Assembly (NCBI GenBank): GCA_900618795.1
Contig: UYJD01000002.1
Location: forward strand, 1,938,908 to 2,002,907
From: Cyanodermella asteris
Lineage: Eukaryota > Ascomycota > Lecanoromycetes > Ostropales > Stictidaceae
Direction: 5' to 3'
Length of the DNA: 64,000 nucleotides
Shown: piece by piece, positions 56,566 through 64,000 of the stretch
How positions within the stretch are numbered: the stretch's first letter is position 1
Layout: the number at the start of each line of letters is the position of its first letter
Notes under the pieces: generated by a model
The model's database searches: none
What the model was told of the DNA's origin: nothing
What the model saw: only the letters and a program-made list of their open reading frames with translations
Position numbers and translations under genes: made by a program

Positions 56566-57963
56566 ATGGCCGAAGCTCTGATTCATAAAAATGTGCACCG
56601 CACCCGAGAACTCTACGGATCAGCCCCAATTTTCTCCGAACCCTCCACATCTACCGGCCTAGCAGCCAGATTAAGAGACGAATACAGTGATGTCCGCGAA
56701 CTACCCGCTGCACTGGCACGCAAACAAGCCGAAGCAGCTTCTGCCGCTCAGCGGACGAAACGCCAAAAGACCCAACACGCTGAGAAGCCCAGCGACGCCA
56801 AAGCGGCAGCCTTGATCGAAGGTTTATCCGCCAAAGCCGAAGCCAGCAAGCCCTCCGGAGGCCCGCAATCGCAGGCGATTGTGTTGCGGCAGGGCATTTC
56901 GAGTCAGAGCACCTCGACTCCCACGCCGGGTGAGTCGCCGATTACCGCGATGGTCAGATCACACAACATGGCGCAGCCGAGACCGGACTGGCACGCGCCG
57001 TGGAAGCTGATGAGGGTCATCTCCGGGCATCTGGGATGGGTGAGGGCGTTGGCTGTCGAGCCCGGTAATGAATGGTTTGCGAGCGGTGCCGGAGACCGGA
57101 CGATCAAGATCTGGGATTTGGCATCTGGGTCCCTGAAATTGACCTTGACGGGCCACATTTCGACGGTCCGAGGGTTGGCTGTTTCGCCGCGCCATCCGTA
57201 CTTATTCTCGTGCGGTGAGGATAAGAAGGTCAAGTGCTGGGATCTGGAGACTAACAAGGTCATTCGGCATTATCATGGGCATTTGAGTGGTGTGTATACG
57301 TTGTCGTTGCATCCGACTTTGGATGTGCTAGTTACGGGAGGTAGGGACGGTGTGGCGAGAGTCTGGGACATGCGGACGAGAAGCAATATCCATGTGCTGA
57401 GCGGTCACAAAGGGACCGTGACCGATGTCCAGTGCCAGGAGGCCGATCCTCAGGTCATCTCATCCTCTCTGGATTCGACAGTCAGGCTCTGGGATCTTGC
57501 GGCGGGCAAGTCAATGGGCGTTCTGACCCATCACAAGAAGGGCGTCAGAGCTCTCGCTATCCACCCGAAAGAGTTCACCTTCGCTTCGGGAAGCACAGGG
57601 AGCATCAAGCAATGGAAGTGCCCGGAAGCCAGCTTCATGCAGAACTTTGAAGGTCATAACGCCATCATCAACACGCTCAGCGTGAACGAGGACAACGTCA
57701 TGTTTTCTGGTGGAGACAACGGCTCGATGGGCTTCTGGGACTGGAAGACTGGACACCAGTTTCAGAGCCTCGACACGACCGCCCAGCCGGGTTCGCTCGA
57801 GGCCGAATCTGGCATTTTCACGTCGACCTTTGATGGGACTGGAATGCGTCTGATCTGCGGCGAGGCTGACAAGACGATCAAAATCTGGAAGGAGGATGAG
57901 ACAGCTACTCCAGAAACACATCCACTACAATGGAAACCTACTCTAGGACGGCAGAAGTATTGA
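56566..57963 (+). CDS. PRP46: Pre-mRNA splicing factor Prp46/PLRG1 (WD40)
   Basis: Component of the Prp19-associated (NTC) complex in the activated spliceosome. Single exon from ATG 56566 ([18 protein letters not shown], the family start), 465 aa. An N-terminal Ala/Lys-rich region of about 140 residues is followed by [20 protein letters not shown], which opens a seven-bladed WD40 propeller. Repeats end in [54 protein letters not shown] and IKIWKEDE. Strong conservation leaves little doubt. Start chosen because the ATG is followed by the conserved N-terminus. Confidence 0.96.
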   Translation: MAEALIHKNVHRTRELYGSAPIFSEPSTSTGLAARLRDEYSDVRELPAALARKQAEAASAAQRTKRQKTQHAEKPSDAKAAALIEGLSAKAEASKPSGGPQSQAIVLRQGISSQSTSTPTPGESPITAMVRSHNMAQPRPDWHAPWKLMRVISGHLGWVRALAVEPGNEWFASGAGDRTIKIWDLASGSLKLTLTGHISTVRGLAVSPRHPYLFSCGEDKKVKCWDLETNKVIRHYHGHLSGVYTLSLHPTLDVLVTGGRDGVARVWDMRTRSNIHVLSGHKGTVTDVQCQEADPQVISSSLDSTVRLWDLAAGKSMGVLTHHKKGVRALAIHPKEFTFASGSTGSIKQWKCPEASFMQNFEGHNAIINTLSVNEDNVMFSGGDNGSMGFWDWKTGHQFQSLDTTAQPGSLEAESGIFTSTFDGTGMRLICGEADKTIKIWKEDETATPETHPLQWKPTLGRQKY

Positions 57964-58024
57964 AATTGCCGTGTTCGCAAGCAGTTTTCACCACGGAATA
58001 GCCATTCGGGGCCGTCTAAGATCT

Positions 58025-60223
58025 CTATGCAGCAAAACCTAGTCTGCCCACTTGGCCATCCTCTTTGAGCGCCAGGCGTATCTCCTCCTCACTAACGTTG
58101 AGCCGAACTCGGCCGACACGCTCGCCGCGACGGGCCTCCATGCTCAGTACCCCGGTCTCGATCAGTTCTTCTGAGGCAATATTCATTCCTGCGGGACGAG
58201 CTCCGAGAGCGCCAATTTCCGATTTCTTCTGGTTCTCTGAGACGAGAAGCCCACGAGGCAGGAGAAGACCTCGAACCCAAGCCTCCTCTGAAGTCAGGAC
58301 CATACGCCTGGCGCCCTCGACAATCTCCGACAGACTACTCTCCGTCAATCCTGTCCTCCTGACGTGAGCGAGCAGAGCAGCTAGCATCACTTTGGCAGTG
58401 ACAGACAACCCTCGTAAGGCTTGCTGAATTGGACTCGAAGTGGCCTCCGTGATGGCTCTCTTGATCGTGGCAATGGTCACTCGCCCACGTCTCGACGCCT
58501 TGGCCGCGTCGTGTTTGTGCTTGCTCGGAGTGCCGGGATCAGCATCCTCCAAGCTTTCCGCCTCTGCAAGTTCGACAGCTCGACGACAAATATCTAAAGC
58601 TCTTCGAGCATCTCCGCTCACAGCGGCGACCTTTCGGCTCGCAAACTGAATGGCATCCGGATCAACGATGTTGCCAGGCACACCCTCAAGACGGGACTGT
58701 ATAATTTTCATCAGATCGGAATGTGTATAGCCTGCGAATGGGATACGTATCAGACCCAGACGACTGCTGATCTTGTTGCTTAGCGTTCGTTCAGGCAGGT
58801 CCATAGTATTAGCCACTGCAAGCACAATCAAACGACTGTGTCGCAGACTCGGCCAGTTGAAGAAGTTGTACATGACGCTCTGGTTCTTCGTGACAAGTTG
58901 GTCCAGCTCATCCATCAGAACCACGCATGGTACACGACGGGGATTTGGGTGCGTGAACTCTCTCTCCAGCAGGTCAAGGGCGTGGCCGGCACTAACGGTC
59001 TCTCCCCTGAGCGCTTGCCACAGCTGCACATAGGCTTGCTGTGGTTCTGTCACCTTCATGCCGTTGATCTCGACGAAAATGAAGTCATCCAGCTCTTCAG
59101 CTTGCACCGCAGCATCCAGCTTGCTCACAACCTCGCGCACTGTGGCCGTCTTTCCAGTTCCCGGTGTACCTGAAATGTAGATACATGACCCCGAGCCTTC
59201 GATAATCGCTGCTTCTAGATGCGTGTAGACAGTCTCGAAAGCCTCTTCTCGGCATGGAAGGGACGTTGGCACCGCCGCAACGTGGAGCTGTATTCGCGCT
59301 TTCTGGAAAGGCGAGGATGTGACGGATGGTGATAGGACGCGGGTGGCTAGAGGGCTGTATTCCAGGGGCTTCCTGACCATAATCTTGCGATGTCGGGGCG
59401 TGATATATTTCGAGGGGCTGACATTTGCAGATTTGGACGGCGTTGTCACAACAGAGGTCGTCTTGCGTTTCTTCTGCGGCGTTCGCTGTATCATGTCATC
59501 TTCGGGCCTGGTTTCTCCGTTCTCTACATATTCCTCCTCTTGACCCGCCTTCCGCTTCCTCTTGCGTGATGCCCAGGTATCTCTTCGTATTCGTTCTGAC
59601 AGCTCTGTGATATCGTCTTTCCCGCCATAGATCTCGTTCCAGTCGAACTCGTCTGTATACGTAGCTGTCCTGGTATTGCAACCTCTTCGACATAAAAAGC
59701 TCTTGCCGTATTCCGAGGAAGTACGAGGGATCTTCAATGACGGCCAGGTGCTCTGAAATTGCTCGAAAGACAGAATTGTCGCTCTACCGTTAATCGTTGT
59801 CAAGGGGTTCCAGTCCCACGAAGGCGTGATGTAGAGTTCGTGGGCAAGGCAATCCGTCCGCTTCTTCGTCTTATTCCGTATCTCTTTATCAGTGGCAAAC
59901 CACATGAAGTATGCCGCCTTCTCCGGCTCCTCGTCTCGGTCGTCATCATCGGCCTCCAGATCGTTGAAGCCACAGATGAGACCCACCCAAGCTTCTTTCG
60001 TCCCTTCAGCCTTCAGCAGGACCGCGTCTCCGACCATGCATCTGAAGCTGCCCATCCGAGCGCCGACGATCTCGGTCCCATCTTCGGAGTGGATGTATTC
60101 CCAGGGGTGGTCCTCGTAGCCCAGCTCATCATCAGAATCATCGCGACTGACGCCGCCTCCGGCCAGCAATTGCTTCGCTCTGCGAATTTGCCTGTCTTGC
60201 TGCGATGAGAGTTTGCGCGCCAT
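58025..60223 (-). CDS. ORC1: Origin recognition complex subunit 1
   Basis: Largest ORC subunit; marks replication origins and loads Cdc6 and MCM2-7. Single exon, 732 aa. N-terminal BAH domain about residues 50-170 (VGDAVLLKAEG, WVGLICGFNDL, YFMWFATDKEIRNK, ELYITPSWDW). A basic linker with Ser/Thr-Pro sites (about 215-310: KRKRKAG, TPQKKRK, TPSKS) probably carries nuclear localisation and CDK sites. The AAA+ core has Walker A GTPGTGKT at 352-359, Walker B VVLMDELDQL at 434-443, sensor 1 in VLAVANTMDLPER, LSNKISSRLG (box VII), and sensor 2 near SGDARRALDICRRA. A C-terminal winged helix follows. Complete by comparison with fungal Orc1. Confidence 0.95.
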   Translation of the reverse strand: MARKLSSQQDRQIRRAKQLLAGGGVSRDDSDDELGYEDHPWEYIHSEDGTEIVGARMGSFRCMVGDAVLLKAEGTKEAWVGLICGFNDLEADDDDRDEEPEKAAYFMWFATDKEIRNKTKKRTDCLAHELYITPSWDWNPLTTINGRATILSFEQFQSTWPSLKIPRTSSEYGKSFLCRRGCNTRTATYTDEFDWNEIYGGKDDITELSERIRRDTWASRKRKRKAGQEEEYVENGETRPEDDMIQRTPQKKRKTTSVVTTPSKSANVSPSKYITPRHRKIMVRKPLEYSPLATRVLSPSVTSSPFQKARIQLHVAAVPTSLPCREEAFETVYTHLEAAIIEGSGSCIYISGTPGTGKTATVREVVSKLDAAVQAEELDDFIFVEINGMKVTEPQQAYVQLWQALRGETVSAGHALDLLEREFTHPNPRRVPCVVLMDELDQLVTKNQSVMYNFFNWPSLRHSRLIVLAVANTMDLPERTLSNKISSRLGLIRIPFAGYTHSDLMKIIQSRLEGVPGNIVDPDAIQFASRKVAAVSGDARRALDICRRAVELAEAESLEDADPGTPSKHKHDAAKASRRGRVTIATIKRAITEATSSPIQQALRGLSVTAKVMLAALLAHVRRTGLTESSLSEIVEGARRMVLTSEEAWVRGLLLPRGLLVSENQKKSEIGALGARPAGMNIASEELIETGVLSMEARRGERVGRVRLNVSEEEIRLALKEDGQVGRLGFAA

Positions 60224-60957
60224 TCTTCAAAGCCACTTTGACGCTTTTCTCGAGCGCTCAGGGAGCAAGATCCGTATGCTGTGCTGCAATCACTGGTGAA
60301 TGCTGGTGTCGTGTCCGCGCGTTGCCGACGCGATTCGATAAAGCTGAATTAGGAAGGTACAAGCAGACTGAGATGATGTGTTTCGGTAACCTCCAACTCG
60401 GTCGCTCTTTCCTTGCCATGAGGTTCAGACACGCAGTCCAATGCAGGACGAGCTTCTGTCAGGTGAAGCTGCCCCAGAGCCAAGAGGAGTCACAATGTTT
60501 CCCAAATTGATGCACGAGTTTGCAGTGATGCGCCCGGCACATGTTTGCCCGCAGTCGCAATGCTTTGCGATTTTGACACCTCACGACTCACGAGAGCTCT
60601 GCTAATTCACGAGAACGTAACTGAACCCCGCCATGGGCATTCACTTTAGGACTCTCTTGCACTCCGAATAGACCATTCTATCTTCCCATGGTCCATTTCT
60701 CGCCTTCTTCAATCCGTGTCAGTCAGCTTCTTACCCTTCCGCTACTTCTGACGCCACCCTGAGGCCAGGAATTCATGTAACTCCAGCTACTCTTCTTACT
60801 TTTGTTCATGCAATCCCATTGGAGGATCATCCATCAGCCGTCTCTATCTCAGACCGTCCAAAGAGGATAGGAGGCTTGCAGTTCTCCCACTGCGCTACCG
60901 ACCCACGAATAATTGCCATTGAGCTTGTCCCAGCCAGAGGTAAGGGCAACTTACACA
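60224..60957. other. Divergent promoter of ORC1 and an unknown gene
   Basis: A 734-bp spacer. Besides the ACGCG cores listed separately, it holds short frames only. A tRNA A-box-like string on the minus strand near 60880-60905 lacks a matching B box. Confidence 0.5.
60317..60333. promoter_or_regulatory. Two ACGCG cores upstream of ORC1
   Basis: ACGCGC on the minus strand (60322-60317) and ACGCGA on the plus strand (60328-60333), about 100 bp before the ORC1 ATG. ACGCG is the core of the MBF/MCB site. These are partial matches (no full ACGCGT), so the call is weaker than for MCM4. Confidence 0.35.
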
Positions 60958-63320
60958 ATGGGTTTGGACTACGAGGAAGAGAATGCATTGGGTAAGTCCA
61001 CGTACACGCTCGGCGTAGCAGATTCACTGACGTCTTTACAGAATGGCAGAACCCCGAGCAGCACGAGGAGAATCTGAGGAGAAGGGCTGCTACTGGAAAT
61101 CACGATTCACGTGCCTGGAACGTGGTTGCTGCGAAGGATACGAGAAACCCCAGGAACATGCAAGGCCAACCAGCTGCGGGACCAGCGCCAGTTCAACCAA
61201 TCGCGCCAAAGCAGAATGCGAGTGCGAGTGCCTGGAATGTTGTTGCTGCGAGAAACCCGAGAAATCCCATAAACAACCAAGCTCAATCGCACGTAGGACG
61301 AGCTCCACCTCAGGCCGCGACAATACCAGTCAAACCTCCAGGCCCGAGACAGGCAAATTACGCGAACGGTACATTGCCTACGCGGCTGCATGCACAAGGC
61401 GGCAACATTGGCGCGCACGTTTCTGCCTCCATCAACAATCGAAGACAGCCAGGCCAAGCGCTACAGCGACCCCCTGTCGATCGTCAAATAAGTTCTTCGC
61501 CTCCAGAAATCAAAATCGGTGACCCGTATCAGAACTCCTCACAGAAGCCACGGAGACCAGCTGGTCCCCCGCCCATCGACCATCATCGTCCTCGGCATTC
61601 GGCTTTTGGAACACATCCGTCTCGCAAATACCATGAGCGCCTATTCGCCAGGGTACGACCAGAGAACGATGAGTATGAAAAAGACGCCGACATCAAGAAA
61701 AGTGAAGAAGTCGCTCAGCATTCGATCGACAGCAAGGCGGACGGGCGCGATGACTATGGTCACATAGGTATATTCGTGCTTGGTGATCAGATGGCAGCAA
61801 AGCCTGAGCCTATCAAGCAGTCACTCAAGGAGCTGACTGGAAGATATGCCTTGACCGTAGATACTCCCCGGGGCTGTCCTCTCATCGAGCTCGTTGCGCC
61901 GGAAGCGCAGACGATTCATCTTGCGCTCTCGCGCTGTCGTGGAGCAATCTTAGGCTCTCTTCACAGCCAAGAACAATTCCAGATGATATTGGTCGAAAGT
62001 CCAGGGGAAGGTGTGGCCTTGAGCAAAGCCAACGTTCGCATGATCTCGGCGTGGCATGAAAAGGCTAAGCCTGCTGCGGCAGGCCTTCATCAGCCCAGTA
62101 ACAAGACCAATATGTACGCTCTGGTCGTTCCAATGCCTCGTAGCGCTGTCGATTTCGATATGGAGGACCAAAAACGCCGGCAAAACAGCATTGCACTGCA
62201 GGTTGCCACCACCCGAGCGCTTGGCAGGTTGGTACACTACAAAGGGTCTGTCACTATGCGCATCTATTTTGGAGCGCTCGCTCTCTACCGCTACGCGTGG
62301 AAGCAAGGCCAGGAGACCCAAACTGCAGACACATTCATCTCCAACCTCCGCAAATCAGGAACAGAGGCCGGCTTTTACAAGATGAAAATTGCTACCGATG
62401 CTGAGAAGGCGCAGAAAGAGAAAGATCTCATCGAACTGGACGACGACCCTAGCTTTTTCCAACGTGTGACCAGAGCACAGCACTTGCTTATGCCATACTA
62501 TGGCTTTGGACACATCAAGGACACTCGACCATCTTTTACCGGCTACTTCATCTGGAAACGGTCTGACCAGACAGACATGATCTACGAAGTTGTGACCAAA
62601 CCAATTGGTACTAACGTAGCCGCGCCTCCTACCATAGCCGGTCGTGGTTGGATGCCGCCAAATGCATCTGGACTGACGAAGCCACTGTCCGTATTCATAA
62701 CTCAGCTCAATGGCGGTGTTTCTGCTGCACTTCAGATCCGCACCGAAGAAAAGTTTGTTCAACCAGCAGAGGTACCTACGCACCTTACTGCTCAGCTAAC
62801 AAGTCCGCTTCCCTCTAAGGATTATGCAACTGCCGCGCGTAATGGCGAACTACTGTTCAATTGGGTCAGGACGGGCTGCTACGATTTCAGACAGCGCACA
62901 ACGTGGAAGTTCCGGGTTACTGCCAATGCAGACTTTGTTTTTGAGCTCACCAGATATGATAGCTACAATCAAGTTCAGACTCCAGAGGGGCTCAACAAGC
63001 AGCCAACAGAGTCGAGGTGGGACGCTTGCGTCTATCATGAGGAGTGGCAGGAAAAGTTTGCCGAAAACATCAGTCTGCGCCGTGGTGAAAAGGCTGGCTG
63101 GGAGCCAACGATTGACAACTTTTTCCCTGCACAGCCGAATGATCAAGGTGATCTCGGTGTGCCTCCAGGACTGGCAACAATGCTGAAATGGGTGCGCGAA
63201 ATCCTCAATTCCTTGAATCTGGAGGAACGCGAGAAGGTGTGGCAGAAGCCCGGAGCTAAGCAGCAGCAAGGTCAGCAGCAAGAGATCAATCAGAAGGGTA
63301 AATTGAAAGCCAGGAACTAG
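60958..63320 (+). CDS. Large conserved-looking protein of unknown function
   Basis: Two exons, 60958-60991 and 61042-63320 (intron 50 nt), give 770 aa starting MGLDYEEENALEWQNPEQ. The first about 180 residues are disordered, rich in Pro, Asn, Gln and Arg, and contain a short motif twice: RAWNVVAAKDTRNPRN and SAWNVVAARNPRNPIN. From about 210 the protein looks folded: GHIGIFVLGDQMAA, a segment RYALTVDTPRGCPLIELVAP that could be KH-like in pattern, then alternating helices and strands (MRIYFGALALYRYAW, LMPYYGFGHIKD, FTGYFIWKR, LFNWVRTGCYDFRQRTTWKF). The C-terminus is Gln/Lys-rich. I do not recognise the family and see no catalytic motif. RNA binding is only a guess. The open frame and codon phase across the intron support a real gene. 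Confidence 0.85.
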
Positions 63321-63466
63321 AGGCACAAGGCCCAAGATGAGAAGTTGTTTTTATTTAATCGAGTCTGTGCTCGGAAATGCTTGATACGGGTTTTGAGACT
63401 GAATTGTGCATGTTTAATTAGCTATGGAATTAGCTATGAGCGTTATGATCTACTCTATGAGACTCT

Positions 63467-64000
63467 TCACAGATGAAGGTCGTCAAGACTATTGGCCTTG
63501 ACTTCTGCCGCTTTCTTTAGTCTATTCATGACAGCTGCCACCTCATCGCCGTCTCGCTCCTCTAAACCTTCCACCAAAATCAACTCGACTTGGTGTAAAT
63601 CCATCTCCCTGAGGCCTCTGAACAGGTTTCGAGCCATGGCCCCTGCCGTGCGACCCAAAGCGGCATCCACGTATTGGAGTTCCCTCCCGCCGGTTTCGCC
63701 GGTGAACCACGAGTTTACCTTTCTCAACTGCAAGTCCGTGCTGTCGAAACCGTTCGAAACGTTCCGTGACTCCGTTTCCGCCAACTTCGTGTCACTACTC
63801 CCACTAGCTGTTATTCCAAATTGCTGCCACTTCGGTCCTCTGAGGATACCTATCCTACTATATCCACTCTCGTGCGTAGCCTTCTTCAACAAAGTATTCA
63901 GGCCTGTCGGTCCACCTAAACCACTTTTCACCAACACGACCTTTGCAGTCGGCGAATAGTGCTTGTACTTCATCCCCGGTGCCCGCGGCTTCTCCTCGCT
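63467..64000 (-). CDS. SUA5: Threonylcarbamoyl-AMP synthase Sua5, C-terminal part (cut by window edge)
   Basis: Makes threonylcarbamoyl-AMP from Thr, bicarbonate and ATP for the t6A37 modification of ANN-decoding tRNAs. Only the last 177 residues are in the window; the YrdC catalytic domain lies beyond 64000. The segment APGMKYKHYSPTAKVVLVKS is the conserved linker entry to the Sua5 C-terminal domain, which closes over the active site. ALGRTAGAMARNLFRGLREMDLH and LILVEGLEERDGDEVAAVMNRLKKAA continue that Rossmann-like domain to the end. The reading frame is open to the window edge in phase. Convergent with the unknown 770-residue gene (146 bp). Confidence 0.9.
   Translation of the reverse strand, partial: SEEKPRAPGMKYKHYSPTAKVVLVKSGLGGPTGLNTLLKKATHESGYSRIGILRGPKWQQFGITASGSSDTKLAETESRNVSNGFDSTDLQLRKVNSWFTGETGGRELQYVDAALGRTAGAMARNLFRGLREMDLHQVELILVEGLEERDGDEVAAVMNRLKKAAEVKANSLDDLHL

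Noticed and set aside
60880-60930. Second A-box-like string on the minus strand (tagcgcagtggga)
   Set aside because: No B box or T-loop follows at a suitable distance.
1-64000. Viral relics, LTR elements, large DNA transposons, CRISPR arrays, rRNA
   Set aside because: No reverse transcriptase, integrase, transposase or capsid-like frame, no long terminal or inverted repeats, and no regularly spaced repeat array was seen.

Overview
The window reads as nuclear DNA of a filamentous ascomycete (Pezizomycotina; Dothideomycetes is my guess, not shown by the sequence). The grounds are short introns (mostly 46 to 75 nt) with GTAAGT/GTATGT-like donors and CTGAC/CTAAC branch motifs about 10 nt before AG, dense genes on both strands, and fungal orthologues such as RQC2, MED16, the SGM1/TMF golgin, DCD1, a class I photolyase and SUA5. 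I see no tRNA, rRNA, CRISPR array, intact transposon or viral relic. Gene models were built by hand by joining open frames across GT-AG introns whose phases agree.

Layout. 0.9-4.0 kb: MCM4 (-), with two MluI cell-cycle boxes upstream, beside a roadblock-like LAMTOR2 candidate (+). 5.6-6.4 kb: a decayed UDP-glycosyltransferase (-). 7.4-9.4 kb: a secreted Ser/Thr-rich repeat protein (-). 10.2-10.8 kb: a small, probably N-myristoylated LAMTOR1/Meh1-like protein (+). 11.2-14.4 kb: RQC2 (-). 16.0-17.8 kb: DNA photolyase (+). 19.4-20.6 kb: dCMP deaminase (+). 21.2-22.2 kb: a frameshifted short-chain dehydrogenase relic (+). 23.1-27.7 kb: two single-pass membrane proteins (+). 28.0-31.0 kb: Mediator subunit 16 (-). 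32.0-33.2 kb: SGT2 (-).

33.8-49.0 kb is an accessory metabolic block lying between conserved housekeeping genes. It holds an alpha/beta hydrolase, a D-2-hydroxyacid dehydrogenase, an SMP-30/gluconolactonase-type lactonase, an MFS sugar transporter, a class II (KbaY/GatY-type) aldolase, a quercetinase-like bicupin, a salicylate-hydroxylase-like flavoprotein monooxygenase and a cytochrome P450. Together they look like a catabolic cluster for a sugar-acid and/or aromatic (perhaps flavonoid- or phenolic-glycoside) substrate. No pathway-specific regulator is visible. This is the best candidate for an undescribed system here.

50.5-51.7 kb: an SRPK-like kinase relic with two in-frame stops. 52.1-54.5 kb: TMF/Sgm1 golgin (+). 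54.5-55.5 kb: NAS6/gankyrin (-), with two microexons. 56.6-58.0 kb: PRP46 (+). 58.0-60.2 kb: ORC1 (-). 61.0-63.3 kb: a large unknown protein (+). 63.5-64.0 kb: the 3' end of SUA5 (-), cut by the window edge.
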